Shown: positions 1-12,332, numbered from the stretch's first letter. The stretch is 64,000 bases of DNA from Parelaphostrongylus tenuis (GCA_019055375.1 JAHQIW010004752.1:310001-374000), one strand, 5' to 3'. Made by a program: numbers and translations. Notes: a model not told the origin generated them from the sequence alone.

Positions 1-149
1 TCACCATCATATTCATCAAAATATTAAGGTGGGGTAAGAAGTTATCCAGCAAGAAAAACGAGGCATTTGACACATACGTCATGCAAAATGAAGCAGTTGA
101 AATTTAGTTTAGAGAGGATTTAGTTCATAGATGGATTAAGATAAGTGAC

Positions 150-1557
150 CTATAAATAGAAACTCTGTGTTTATCTCGAGTCATAGTTCTAGCACTCAAA
201 AAGGCATCGCTAGTATGTTTAATACACATGAAAAGCAACTGAAAAGAACTAGTAAATTAAGACAGTTCTCGGAACCTTTGAATAGAGTCTATCAATAGAT
301 TTACCATTACTGGCTTCGTCTCTTCTAGATAGAGTCCTAAGGTTTTTGGCCTTTTACTGCACAAAGGATGATGCAGCGGATATGTTTCTTACTTTTCGGC
401 TGACCCACTGAGATTCAGCAATTGATGTGTAATCATGGCATGAAGATTCTGAGACTAGAAACTTTGATGTTTTTTGCGATAACTACCGATAAGCTATCCA
501 TATATACCAGTAAAAAATATGTGTAAGGATCGCGACAACGTGGCCATGCGCTATGCTACCTTAACAGATAGCAATTGTGGAGGAATTAGGCAAAGATGAG
601 GTGTTTTACCTAAGAGTGTCATAGGAAAATAGACTATAAACATATTTTGTGTGGTCTGTAATATTTTTTAGTTATATATTTCCTCAATAATTACCATTTC
701 CACCCATTCAATCACAATTTCTGCATAAACGTTTGTCCTTAGTATACATTCTGTGAGTGAAAATCAGTAAGATAACAAAAAGAAAAACTGCTCAATGCTT
801 CACAATCTGTTATTTTATCACTTCCTAGTTCAAAAATGGATTTATTTGGGATTCATAAGCAGTGAATGCGTTCTAACGATCTCATCGCGAAGCCCTGTGA
901 ACATTGAAAGTGAGAGATATCAATCATGGACTGATTGGGCTAGTCTCGGTAGTGCTAAGGTAGTCTATGTTTTCCAGTCGTTTGATGAAAAAAAGAGACA
1001 AGCTTTGATAACATTAGGATAGCATATTTTTTCGAGTCAAATTTTTCATATTGAAATCATTCAAAGATTATTCTCCAGAACTACAAATGATCCAAGGCAA
1101 TTCCTAGAAGTGCAAAGGATGCACATTCCCTCAAGATTTCCAGGCTTTAAGGAATGCGGATTGGCGATTGAGTTGCATGAGGAACTCAAAAAAGGAAATT
1201 GAGGCAGGGAAAAAAATGAAACACAGAGAAACCCTCCATAGGTCAATTAGTTCATCAAATCACTAACAAAATATGACGACTATTAAGCTGCAAAAATTAT
1301 TTGTGGCGGCGATCGAATGGTCATCACCTCAAAAAATCTGGAAAAGTAAGAACTTTTTGAGAGAATATAGTGATTAGTTTGTAGCTACATTCAGAAGCCA
1401 TTCAATCAATCTCACCTCTTGGTTCTTCACCAGATCCTGGAATCTCGATCTCGTCGCCCAAATGAGTTGTCCAGCCAAGTGTGTTGTTAAGTGGTAAGCA
1501 TGGAAGAATAGGGAATAGCAATATAACTAGAAGAAAGTTAGTGACGGGACCGTTCAT
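150..1557 (-). CDS. Secreted protein, 5' part, three exons, runs off the left edge
   Basis: Exons 1557-1416, 448-393 and 238-150 on the minus strand join in phase (1, then 0, then 2 at the last donor). Exon 1 starts with an ATG and encodes a signal peptide of about 22 residues (MNGPVTNFLLVILLFPILPC), then an acidic stretch containing GWTTHLGDEIEIPGSGEE. Donors are GTGAG, GTAAG and GTCAC; acceptors are TTCTAGTCTCAG and TTCTTTTCAG. Exon 3 is richer in basic residues and ends in phase 2. No acceptor that could continue it lies in bases 1-149, so the gene goes on to the left. I do not recognise the family. The coding call rests on the signal peptide, good splice sites and phase agreement across three exons; exons 2 and 3 are short enough to be partly chance. 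Confidence 0.55.
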
Positions 1558-2920
1558 GTCTCCATACAGAATACACTTTAACTGGTCGGCTCGGCGTTTC
1601 CACGCTCCGACACCCGGTGTGGTGGTGGTGGTGATAACAAAATTGGGCGGTGAGGGATGCGGGGCGAAAAATAGGATGATAGGGTCGAGATATCTGTCGA
1701 TAACGGATAATGGCTATACTACTTTCGCACGACGACATACATCGAAACGCATCACCATAAATAATCACCGGCCAAGTGTTATAAATTGCTGACTGTGCAG
1801 ATTAGACATTGGTGACCAAATCTATCATATAACTGATCGTAATTAAAATTTCATAGTAATCAAATATTTATAAAACATGTCTGTGAGAATATTATAATCC
1901 AGAAACTTTCGCAAAATATCAAAAGATGAGCGGCTCGTCAAAATCATCAAGTCAACGATGTCACGACTCGAGGACAGTTGGCCTTTTTTTGGAAGACCTC
2001 TTAGAAAGTAGAGATTCGATGTGTTGGGTGTTAGTGTACAGAATTTCATCGACAAGAGGACAACACGATTCTGCGTTTATATGTAGCAAATTCGTATATT
2101 TATAAGCATTTCGGTGCTACACAATACAAATGTCATTCGAATCACAAAAAAAAATCATCAACGCAAAAATTTTTGCGAAGATGTCTATGTTGCATCTTCC
2201 TTCGAAATCAGAGTCCAGTTTTTTTTTTTGAGTGACGGTTGTCTTTGTCTTCGGATATTGTTTGCTTAATTGTCTTAACGAGGGTGCTAAAACGTTGGCC
2301 AAACGACTTTGGTCTTTTTTTAGAGCTGCTACTGCAGTGACTGATTATTTTGAAGCGAGACAACTCACGAGACGATCTCGTTTTCCGACAAAAACTAAGT
2401 AAATTGTTTTTCTAAGCGAAATCATCTTGATGTGGTTACGGACGTTCATTTTTCCATCAGGCGCACTAAAGCAAAGAAAATTTTAACGTTTCTTTGCACT
2501 TTTCCACATGAAAGTAAATCTGCTACTGCACACCTGCTCGAGAGAATGATGACTTAGTTTTACCAGTCCTTCAAATTATTACTGTTCAGTCATGACTGCG
2601 CCTGGAAAACCACTTAAACTATTATTGGGCTTTGAACTTAGAATATCCATAAAACAGAGCAATGGTGCATCACATGAGCACAGACGACCACGAGATTGAA
2701 TCCTCGCATCATAGTGGAAATCTGTGCAGATTTTGAAACTGGAAAACTGGCATACGACTTTACTCTCTCATCTAATGTTGTGGTGAATTTTGTGGAAGAA
2801 TTGTTAATTTAAAAAGACTTTAAAAAAAGATAGGGCGCGTAGTCGATCTCTAAGGGATACAAAATGCATTCTACTTCACCAAGCATCGTTGAAAAGGTTG
2901 AATGCATATTCGGCCTTCAC
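1558..2920. other. No gene seen; possible upstream region of the left-edge gene
   Basis: No convincing exon on either strand. Bases 1590-1790 are richer in G and C than their surroundings and include a GTGGTG run at about 1618-1633, immediately upstream of the left-edge minus-strand gene, so a promoter role is possible but unproven. The rest is AT-rich, with a T9 run near 2221. Confidence 0.4.
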
Positions 2921-2924
2921 AATA

Positions 2925-3092
2925 ACTCACGGTAGCCTACCGAATCATTTAGTCAGTGCTGCTATTCTCCCAGACAGATCTGATACAAATTCACCGATTG
3001 CCAAAGGATAGTGGTAAGCCATGAGCGCGAGATCAATTCTTCGACCACGCGTGTGCCGCAGGGTATCTCTATTCACTGCGCCACAACCGCCC
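2925..3092 (-). repeat. tRNA-derived SINE-like repeat, family S2, copy 1
   Basis: Minus-strand head reads GGTTGTGGCGCAGTG, a tRNA-like A-box context. The body carries the shared CCCAGACAGATCTGATAC block and an upstream ACTCACGGTAGCCTAC block also seen in other S2 copies in this window. No coding content. Confidence 0.6.
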
Positions 3093-3519
3093 TTGCTTAT
3101 TTTGATGTATTATACTTTTTCTGGTTTCTCTCCTCGATAGGCAGCATTGTAATTCAACCACTATCAACATAAAGAATTGCTTTCAAAGCAATTTGAAGTT
3201 CTAGAAATGTATAAAGCAGTTAAAGTATCACTAAGTAACTAAGGTACTGCTTCTGAGAAGCAGGAGTGGGAACATAGACTACGAGATTCTATATAGTGCT
3301 GTTAGTCGTGTCACTCGCGCAAATTGTGTATCATGGTATTGTCTTCCTGCAAAATTCTTCTACACCTTGTCACTTCCTATCACATCCGGTCGTACCGCGC
3401 AGTGACTTATGCGGTGAGAGGTGATGGCAACAAATCCACCTCGAGATTAGCAAAACTCTGAAGGTGGGGCTCAAAACTAGCAAGCATGGGTCGGCTTAGG
3501 TCATCAAAGAAATCCCTTG
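3093..3519. other. No feature recognised
   Basis: AT-rich sequence without a plausible exon or a repeat matching others in the window. Confidence 0.3.
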
Positions 3520-3860
3520 CTACATATCTGATGTAAGGAAAAGGATAACCGCAGTCAAACAAAGCAATATAGCATGAATATATCTGTGGCTAGGCCTGCC
3601 ACATTGTTCATGATTGGTAACAGTTGTGCAACGAGAGCAACGTTCCCTTTTCTGAAAAAATTTGTGTTTCGATGAAAAAAGGCTCTTTTCGATCTGCAAT
3701 AGAGGGCTAAACTATTGGGAACGCAGCGATTTCGCAATTCCAGAGAAGACTACGCATTCCACAGTCGTCACTGAGTATGTCAACAAAGAGAGATGATTAC
3801 TCAAGTGGCTGCCCAACTTACTCATTAACTCCACTATCTCAGTAAACGAGAACAACGGGA
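3520..3860 (-). CDS. Candidate 3' exons of a small Cys-rich, membrane-tail protein
   Basis: Minus strand. The terminal exon 3651-3520 follows a strong acceptor (ATTTTTTTCAG) and encodes 43 residues with a cysteine cluster (KRERCSRCTTVTNHEQCG) and then a hydrophobic tail (HAILLCLTAVILFLT) before TAG, a layout compatible with a membrane or GPI-anchor tail. Upstream, 3860-3822 has acceptor TTATTCAG and donor GTAAGT; a micro-exon near 3770 would be needed to keep phase. The whole is short enough to arise by chance, and the start is not found. Confidence 0.25.
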
Positions 3861-4484
3861 CTGAATAATTTAAAATTAACGATTACTGTAAGAAGTCACA
3901 TAAAGGGAGCGTTGATTGTATATTGAATTCAGAGTTTCGTAGAGTTATAAATGAATTGCTTTTACACTGAAATAACATCGGATAGAAGAATAAAGGCCAC
4001 TAAAATCTCACGCCAATTTCTTCTGGGAAGTTAGAAAATTTCAGAAAGAGTTGAACTGAAGGCAGAAATTTGATAAAGTAATGTCCTCATATGTTGTGCT
4101 AAGTGATTCAACACCCTTCATTGCAATTCAGCCAAGCATGCGTTAATGAGATAACGTTGATTGTAGAATTTCGCATAGCCCTGAATGATCAAGTAAGCAG
4201 ACCGTTGGCATGGAGTTTTATTTATCTCTTATTGTAATCCACTATTCTAGTCGTCTTTCATTTCTGAACAGTGAACTTGAGTCAAGTCAGAAATCACAAA
4301 GAAGAAAACTTTGAGGCTTTGGACGAATAGAACCTCTAACAATATAGTAGGTCCGCATTATAATATCGAAATCATCTAAGAAAATACTGATTAGTCATGC
4401 TAAGGTTGAATGATAGTAGATTCAAGAAAACTTTGACACTATTGATCCGTCTTCACAGTGTTTTTTTCTTCAATGTGCGCAGTC
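3861..4484. other. No feature recognised
   Basis: AT-rich. A short open stretch near 4020-4060 on the minus strand ends at a GTGAGA donor, but its phase does not match the next exon, so no gene is called. Confidence 0.3.
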
Positions 4485-4692
4485 CACTACTTCTAGCATT
4501 CAGATCGTTTGTTCGTCTTCTTCTTGAACGTCGTAGAATGGAGTTAGCGAGTCTCCTTGCAATCTCGAGGATAGCTTGACTATGGCGTTCCATGAGGCGT
4601 TGTTGTTGATGGTTCGAGAGAATTGGGGACGAGGCACGGATCCAGGCGCGCCGTGACGGACGTCTCAACCACTCTGCCACGGCGCCCAGATT
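4485..4692 (-). repeat. tRNA-derived SINE-like repeat, family S1, copy 1
   Basis: Read on the minus strand it begins GGGCGCCGTGGCAGAGTGG, a tRNA Leu/Ser-like A box. It then has the shared GCTATCCTCGAGATTG block and ends AATGCTAGAAGTAG. The same order occurs at 22.3 and 37.9 kb and, more degraded, at 20.4 kb. Open frames across it are shadows of the repeat. Confidence 0.7.
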
Positions 4693-4844
4693 TCAAGAAA
4701 AAAGTCACAGAATTTAGTTCGCTTTTGTGATGGGCCACATTTCTGTAGAATCAAACATGGAAAGATGAAGCCCTCGGTACTGATCAGTGACTGAGAGACG
4801 CGTCATGTATTCAATTTTTTCAAACAATGTTGGAGGTGACTGAA

Positions 4845-5035
4845 ATTATATCTAGCCTGTACAATGACTGCTATAAGCCACCGTGTTAGTGTTGCCATCC
4901 TTCCAGACAACTTTAATGTCAATTTGCCAACCAGGGTGTGGAAAACTTGATGGCCTGAGCAGCAAGATGAAAGCTAAGACCACTTTTATGACGAAGGACA
5001 CCTCTAACCACTGCGCCAAATGCTCCAAAAATTGC
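4845..5035 (-). repeat. tRNA-derived SINE-like repeat, family S2, copy 2
   Basis: Contains CCAGACAACTTTAATGTCAA, CAACCAGGGTGTGGAAAAC and, at the head end, AACCACTGCGCCAAATGCTC, which match the other S2 copies in order and spacing. Confidence 0.65.
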
Positions 5036-5049
5036 ACATGCTGTATAAG

Positions 5050-5718
5050 ACATATTGCTCATAAGGAAATCGAAAGAAAAAATATTAACAAACTGAAAGC
5101 AGGAAATTTTCATATGAAATGCACGGAAACTGCAGCAGAAGTTTTGACCAGCAACCCTCCAGTTACACATTGCTTCTTATCGGACTTGAGAGGGTAGAAG
5201 GGTAATGTCGAAACGTGAAAAAAATGTGAGAAATTTCATGAAGAATTCTGCGATAGAAGGACGGAACGTGACTTCCAAAACATAGAAATACAATTCAAAA
5301 ATGAACCGATGCTGGCAGCGTTACTACTGGAATGCCCTGCAATGACGGTGTTTTTGAATGTGAAGCTCAATGCACCGAGGGTAATAGATCCAAAGATCAG
5401 CTTCCACTTAACCACAGCTTGCAAAATGTTGAATGAAATGAAAGGTACCATTTTGAGTCCGCATTAGAATAATAGCTGGACGGAAAGTCAAAAAACTGAG
5501 CAAGTACCCTATTATTACCTATTAGCGATTATTACAATACCTATTATACACATTGGACCTAAAGGCATAACGGCGAAATCTTTAGAGATGATATTTAGAA
5601 TACTGGAGAACAAGTCTAAAGTTGTGCAAAAAATCGTTGAAGCCTTTTTAAATAATTTTGAGAGTTCAGAAATGAACAAAAATGGAAAAAGTCTGAACAT
5701 GATTTTTAAGATTGAGTA
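5050..5718 (+). CDS. Candidate coding region, strand uncertain
   Basis: On the plus strand three open segments join in phase: about 5050-5197, 5265-5446 and 5523-5718, ending in TAG, with introns of about 70-80 bases. They give a charged protein containing LNVKLNAPRVIDPKISF and IGPKGITAKSLEMIFRILEN. Against the call, the acceptors (GATAG, TATTAG) are poor for a nematode, the first segment abuts a SINE copy so its 5' limit is unclear, and the minus strand is also open across the last two segments. No family recognised. Confidence 0.28.
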
Positions 5719-7393
5719 GTAATCTAGCACTGTCACACACCAGCTTCCACTTCTGTTCTATTTGATCTCTCAATCTGGAAGCGGATTGGAACGATATCTG
5801 AAGCAAGGAACACAGGCAGTCTCAAACTAGGGCAGAACTTTGAGTGATTTTCGAAAACAAAATAGGGTTTATGAGTAGCACAGATTTTTATTCATATTGT
5901 AATTAATCGATAAGCTTACACAAGTGATGTTACATAAAACACGTACAGGTGCTGAAGAAGGCGAAGTCATTGAAACGTCACCCACTGATTTTGAAGAAGA
6001 TAGACCAACTTCGTGCACTCTAAAAGCACAGCAAAGCTATATCCTCAATATCATCTATACATTCAGGTGAAGGTTTCTAAGTAGACTCAGCCGACATCGT
6101 GTACGAAGTATCTCTGCCATTTACTGAGCATCTTCCGGTTTCACAAAGACTGAAAGTCTTTCGTTTTATTGCCTGGACATCCATAAAGTCTCTAGAGATT
6201 AGAGCGTACTAGACCAAAAACTTGAGAAAGAAATGTAAGTCATGCTGAGCCCATGAATCGCAAAGTAGTGGCTTCATTGCGCGTACCATGAAATATTGTA
6301 ATGTGCTAAGACCTTTCATATATCTACGATTTTGATCCAGCCAGTTAAGAGTATAGTGGCGCGGCCTATGTGATAATAAGGGAGCCAGATACTAATCAAA
6401 CAAACAGGATACTTACTCCTGAGATGCTTGACATGGAGAATGCCCTCATGATATTTAGGTTGGACCCTACCCTCTATTTTTATTCTATGTACATATACAC
6501 ATTTTCCTCTGTGCCCACAATGTCTACTCGCCTCAATTTGTACATGATTCTTCTCAAAATCATGAAGAGACTGCCTTCACAGGATACTTAAGAGGATTTC
6601 TCTAATTCTCCGACTGTGAATATCCGTTTGCTCTCATCTGCGAACATTGCTCATTGACATAGTGCTGAATTGTCAAGACAAAGTCATCTTTGAAGTATTA
6701 GATAGAGCTCGAAAGTCATTGCTCAAGCGTTTTCTAAAAATTACACTGAACTTTCAGCGTTACTGATATGTGAATCTGCACACTTTCATACCATGGATAA
6801 TCCGCTTTTCTTGAATGGGAACCGATAAGCAGTGCATTCGCATTTGGTGTGGCGGTACTTATCTGGACCGACTCAATATCCTGTGTCAAGTATGTGTTAA
6901 TATAAGCTCTTCCACAAACAACCATTGTCTCTGCTTATTTATCGGTCACATAATAAGTACGCTGCACTAAGGATCAGGATCCTTAACTGTTCTTATTATC
7001 GATCATTTTCCAAGAGGTGGTGGGAATGCTCCCCAAACTTGTTTGATGGAGAAGTGCGCCATTTACTTCGAAGGATGCTGAGTTTATAAGCAAAAATCGA
7101 TGCCTTATCTGAGCTCAGAATATTCTTATTACCTTTACCGGCAGCTCACTTCTATCAAACACACTAACCGAGCTCCCTGCCTTGCCTTTTCACAATCATG
7201 CTTTAATTAGCTCTCAGCTATCTCTCGTCAAAGAGTATAACCTTCGGAGAACAAATCGGCGTTGAACCCAGATTAGGTGAAACTGCAATAGAAAACATTG
7301 TATTTCAATACCCTTGCATTCCACTGTTTCTATGGACTTCGCTCAAGGCAAACTCGGACTCAAAACACTCAAATGTATGATCTGATAATATAC
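5719..7393. other. No feature recognised
   Basis: AT-rich. Open frames here (for example about 6370-6591 plus) lack splice context or recognisable motifs. A GTAAGT donor occurs on the minus strand near 6415, but only a very short open stretch precedes it. Confidence 0.3.
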
Positions 7394-7753
7394 TTTAAGC
7401 CCATCATGAAGTCTGCTATGGCACCTTTATAGTGCTAGACATGCGTTTCGGCATTGCTGCTTCATCAATACTACGGTGCTTTGAGCGAGTTCTATGACAA
7501 CAATCGAGTACTAAGGTATGATTGATTTCGCCAGTCATGAGGCATCGACTGTTGATCATTGCAGTTTTGGGGAATTTATCACCTGACATACGGTGATTTG
7601 TTAATTCGGTGTCGATTCCTTTATATGTAGAGGTTTATTCCCCTGCAAAGGGTTGTGTGAACCGAATGGCATCGTGCTACTGACGAGGTTGTGATGCCGG
7701 AACACGTGCCCAGCACTATATAAGTGCCATAACAGACCTTATGATAGGCTCAA
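7394..7753. mobile_element. MITE-like element with 60-base imperfect terminal inverted repeats
   Basis: The left arm 7394-7454 and the right arm 7694-7753 are inverted copies at roughly three bases in four. Shared strings are TATGGCAC, TAGTGCT and TTCCGGCAT-like ends. The internal 240 bases have no coding capacity. A related arm and parts of the interior recur near 27.09-27.25 kb, which supports a mobile, non-autonomous origin. No superfamily assigned; a target-site duplication is not obvious. Confidence 0.65.
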
Positions 7754-7759
7754 GATATG

Positions 7760-8245
7760 TTGTTAAATTACATACTATGTTTTAGGTTTTATTCTACCCA
7801 CCATCATTGTGCTATGAAAAGATAGAGTTGAAGTCTTTTAGATGAACACAGAAAAGTCTTTCAAATAGAAAGTTATATACAAGGTTATCGATGAAAATTT
7901 GTGGAAAATGGACTGGCAAGAACGCCGAAGAGCATGACATTCGCGCAGATAAGAATGAGACGAAAAAGTTGAGAGGTTGTCTGAGTTTATTACGATTTCG
8001 AAAACCATCCAATGATAACTTACAATTCCAAGAGCTCAACTTTCCCTCCTCCGCGTCTCATTCTATTTCTTGCCAAAAAAAGAGGAATCCGCTAAATCCA
8101 AAAAAATGACATTTTAGACCTATCATGAACTTAAATGTAATTTAATCATTAGTCGGCTCTTGAGAAGATTTCGTCATTAGCAAAATCGACGATGATTACT
8201 ACCGGATCATCTAACACCTCCACGTTAGCACCACGAAAACCAGGA
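7760..8245. other. No feature recognised
   Basis: A charged open frame at 7891-8109 (plus) has no partner exon that I could find and is not called as a gene. Confidence 0.3.
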
Positions 8246-8249
8246 GTAC

Positions 8250-8960
8250 TAAACTCACTAAGAGACGTCTATAAACAATATCACTCTATCTGAAACACCA
8301 GCGTGGAATAACGAGCTATAGGCGACCAACAACTCACAGCCGGATTTGCAAAAGTGTGCAGAGAACCGATAAAAGAAGATCATGAAGAGTGAAGAGCATT
8401 CATGGCAGAAGCAGCAATAGTTGGAAAGAACATTTTCCAAGGTCACCGAAATATCGGCAATCCCAAATTCAATATGATTGTACTTCGCCACTCTGTCGAA
8501 ACAGTTAAAGCTTGCGAAAAGGCAAACAAAAACCATCCACGATCACTGCTCGGATCCCTTTGATGACCGCGCCTTCTCACCGCCATATGAAACAGAAGAA
8601 AATGGATTTGACGTCCCACTGGCTCATCCTTACAAAATCCGACTATTTCGTGTATATAAGTCGCCAGCACATGACCTGAACAGGATAAAACCGGAATGCC
8701 TTGAGAACCTTTCTCCCATTCTCAGCAACATACTGACTCGACTCTTGCTGATAACGTGCCAGATTACAAGATTTCTAATCAACAGAAAACTTGCAAGACT
8801 GTGTTGCTGCTAAAAGATCGGCATTCAAGACGACATAAATTACTTCCTAGTCTGCTTGCTGTCTTTTATAAACTCTTGGAGCAGCAATCAGTTGGAGCAC
8901 AGGAAGGTAAAAGCCCTTTTTCTTTTAGATCTCAGTGCGGTATTTCATAGAGAAATTTCT
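8250..8960 (+). pseudogene. RTE-clade non-LTR retrotransposon relic, linker and N-terminal RT region
   Basis: Across frameshifts the plus strand keeps the order of an RTE polyprotein: FMAEAAIVGKNI followed by a TALRN-like segment (the linker before the reverse transcriptase), then NRIKPECLENLSPIL and, after further frame changes, a stretch resembling the conserved LLSVIYKL block. Similar text occurs on the minus strand at 24.1-24.6 kb. Stops and frameshifts are frequent, so it is dead. The endonuclease part and the catalytic RT motif are absent. Confidence 0.65.
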
Positions 8961-10235
8961 AAAGTTTTCCACCGAAAAGTCGCTATCATTGATCTTTTTT
9001 TGAATTTTTAGTTCCATAGTGATCCTCTAATGTGTACAGAACATATTTGAATCGTTTCACCAACTAGCTGCACCGACTGCAGTGAAACCGATTTTCTTTA
9101 TCGCTTTAACGATGTGATGGTCACAGACTGCTGAACAAAGTAGCCTAGCACAACGACAATTCACGCACTACGAATTTTCCTGGCAGAGCTTCAATCAATT
9201 GTTTGGCCTATCTCAAATCTTCTTTTTTGCCGCCTTTCAGCCCCATCATAGAAAACTTAATACGGCTTGCAGTCTTGCCAAAAGTACAAATACCAGCGTT
9301 GGAAAAGGCGATGTATTGTTAGCCAAAGAATTTTGTGTTTTTCTGAGAAGTGATTGTTTTATCCGCTTTCCACTGAGGTAACATTCAATCGTTTCCGATC
9401 GAAACATTCTGCACTCCTCACAGAAAGAGTGCAGTGGGATATGTGGAACAAGGATAGAGTGTTATCAACTCTAATGCTTTTTTTTTACTTTGGTGTTTCG
9501 ATTTAGCCTTAGCAGGTCATTTTCCGGGCTTCACCATAAGCACTTGTAAGTATTAAGACGCGTGCCTTATATCAACTAAATTAATATCCGGACCAGGAAG
9601 ATTACTGACAACTGTTGTCTCTCATCTGGGTAGCCAGTCAAACAAGAAGATTGGTAGCCTACAAGGAAAGAATGGCACAAACGATTTGCTCTGGATATCG
9701 ACAAAATGTCCAGCACGAAGAGATAAAAAGCTCTAGAGCTGTGAAAAGAATTGAAGTAGACTAAATCAACAGGGATCTGGAAGATCGCCTGTATAAACTT
9801 CGCCATTAATAATTGGTAGACGTAAACTTCAAGATCGTCCTTGTGGAGCTGACAGAAGGCTAGGATAGTTGTCATTGCCTTCGTTGTCAGTGTTTACTGA
9901 CGAGTGATTGATATTTATTACATGAGCCAAACAAAACGTTTCAAACAACGAGTTAGAAAAGTGAGCTCAGCGTTTTCGTTACTACACGAGTCAAACTTAG
10001 GGAACGAAAATTTGAAAAAGCACATTGCCCAGTCAGGAAAAGCAAAAAAACATCTTCTCAAAATAATGCATTCGCTAATGCAAAAATCATAATGTAAACC
10101 TGGGAAAAAAGGCATTCGATAAAGAGAAAATGATGCTAACCTTCCCTATTGAATCACGGTCATTGAGAAATGACTTGTTAATAAGTGATTTTCGTTTACA
10201 AACTTTTATGAAATATTGATTATGAAACATCAGTA
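8961..10235. other. No feature recognised
   Basis: An open segment 9226-9379 (plus) follows CTTTCAG and ends before GTAACA and could be an exon, but no phase-matching partner was found. Open frames at 9576-9875 (minus) and 9904-10092 (plus) show no recognisable domain. Confidence 0.3.
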
Positions 10236-10238
10236 ATT

Positions 10239-10451
10239 TCATAATATCGCATTTTTGAAGGCGATGCCTCTACAGTACACTTCAGATAGTTTCGGCCTAG
10301 TTTGCCCATCATAATGCGAGACGTCAGCAATTAGTCTTATATCTTGGTGATTAGGATTAGCTTTTAGTTTGGTTTGAAACATTCTGCCAATAATGCGCAC
10401 TCTATACGTCTTCACATAAAGCACTATCTCAGAACTGTTTCCATCGGTCAT
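10239..10451 (-). CDS. Weak candidate ORF, 70 residues
   Basis: An ATG-initiated frame with mixed, protein-like composition (contains RLIADVSHYDGQTRPKLSEV). No splice partners, signal peptide or family were identified. A chance open frame is quite possible in AT-rich DNA. Confidence 0.2.
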   Translation of the reverse strand: MTDGNSSEIVLYVKTYRVRIIGRMFQTKLKANPNHQDIRLIADVSHYDGQTRPKLSEVYCRGIAFKNAIL

Positions 10452-11950
10452 TTATTTTTCCCATAATATTATAGAGATTTATGACGTTAGTCAGACAGTC
10501 TTAAATATCACATCATCTGTATGCAATGGGCATGTTAAATTACTAGTCAAGAGTGGTTTTTAACTTCATATTGCGCTCAGTGGTGCTCCATGCCTCCGAC
10601 ATTCGCCGGATCTTGTCGATGCCACAGAAAAAAAAATCTATCTTGCCTGTTTTTTTTCCGAATTTTGACGAGATCAACGTTTAATACCGACGATTTAACG
10701 AGGATATTAGCGAATCGTTGATAAAGAAAGTTGTGCCGATATATTAAAAGATTTTATAGATCGGTCATCAAATATACACTACACCCAATTCAGCACTTCG
10801 TGGCATTCAATCGCTTCCTCAAATTACATCATTGGAGGTTCTTCAAATATCTCGCGTCTATTTCGACATGTTCGAAAAGTTTTCCCATACTAGCTGGCGT
10901 AAAAGCTTGTCAAAAAATTTTCTTGAATGATCGGTAGAGCCGGGACCCTAGAGTGGCGTCGTTGGGTGTGGGCTGCGGGTAGCGTGCACTCACTATCCCT
11001 TCCATTGCGATATGTCATTTCCTTTCCTCTTTCGTCTTATTTTACGTGATAAGAGTGCAGCAGTGTAAAGATGTATAATTTCGCGCATAGTCATTGAGGA
11101 GAAGCCAGTAAGAGTTACCTTTAAAACTACGTGCCTAGCAGTCCCCGAGTTTTCGTTGTTAAAAAACATGCCATCTCCCGGAGGCACGGCTTAATGTTAA
11201 ACAGATACATGTGGTTTTAGGAGAATAAAAGGCAATCACTAGTAAAGGAAAAAAGTTTCCACTTGAGACACTTGACCTAGTGATTTTCATTCAAGCAGTA
11301 ATGTTAAGATAGAGTAGGGGTCGATTGGCCAATGGTTTAGTGATGCTGACGCGGATCCGACGACAGATAGCTTCCCAAATTATTCCGGCAATCAACGCAA
11401 ATCCTCAAGCCAAGTGAACAAGCGGGGAGACAATATGCATGTTGGAAAAACTGTGATCCCACTGTGGAAAAACTGTGATACGGATCACATAAAAGTGAAT
11501 AAAAAACCAGTTTGTAGAGTAATGCATGCTTCAAACCCACCTGTTGAAAAAATCCGCACGCTTGCCACTTATGTTTAAAACTACACCCTAATTTGGCTGG
11601 ATGGAATACGGTTTGAGAATCTTCGGTTTTGGGACTTCACCATATTCATATCGCATCCACTTATCACTGAAAATATGTGAGTGATGTGTCTCAATTTCAG
11701 CTGCTCAAAGTAATGCGTTCCATTTTCTTCTGATCTGCGTTTGAGCCTCCTTTATACCACGGAAATTATTCTTATAGAAAACATTCAAAAGGTTATTCAG
11801 TTTCCAAACTTTATTGATTCTTTGTTTCAAATATGAGAAAGTGATTCTTTTCAATTATGCCGGGGACAAATTAAGTCGACCTCATCGTGGATAAGAAACT
11901 TTTCATAGGTTTAGGTAAAAAAGCACTTGAAGATTAGAATTTCCTTGGTT
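10452..11950. other. No gene called
   Basis: Bases 10938-10995 are unusually GC-rich (GTGGCGTCGTTGGGTGTGG) and recall a segment near 40.0 kb in inverse orientation, so this is probably another dispersed repeat. A 15-base unit TGGAAAAACTGTGAT occurs twice at about 11443-11480. Confidence 0.3.
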
Positions 11951-11954
11951 ACAG

Positions 11955-12332
11955 GCTACGCAATTGCTTTTCAAAAAACCCTTTTACAAACGCTGTAGCA
12001 TGCAAAAGAAAATTTGTTTCACACCGCCTGCTTGCGCGGCCATCATTTTTGTTCAAGCGAATAATTCGCTGGGAACACGAAAACCATATGACACATCTAG
12101 AGAAATTTTTGTGAAATCTGAACCAATGATCTTGTCTGGAGTTTCTTCAAAGCGGAGAAAATTCCACTATGGAAAAACAAGTTTCACCCCAACATCTTCA
12201 ATGCGTCACATCAGCGATCGATCGCTCAGCCCGAGAGTAACCGGTGAACAATATAGCCCGATCATACGATCTTCTTTTCCCGGCTACACACCAATAAAGC
12301 GGTCTTTCAGAAAAGTCACTGGGATGAGTTAA
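11955..12332 (+). CDS. Candidate terminal exon of a basic, Ser-rich protein
   Basis: Open for 126 codons from an acceptor-like GGTTACAG to TAA. The C-terminal two thirds have coding character: basic and serine-rich, with RRKFHYGKTSF, SDRSLSPRVTGEQYSP and YTPIKRSFRKVTG, as in disordered tails of nuclear proteins. The first about 30 codons overlap a string (ACCCTTTTACAAACGCTG) that resembles a dispersed repeat at 39.8 and 42.5 kb, so the true exon may start later. No upstream exon was found and no family recognised. Confidence 0.35.
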   Translation, partial: ATQLLFKKPFYKRCSMQKKICFTPPACAAIIFVQANNSLGTRKPYDTSREIFVKSEPMILSGVSSKRRKFHYGKTSFTPTSSMRHISDRSLSPRVTGEQYSPIIRSSFPGYTPIKRSFRKVTGMS

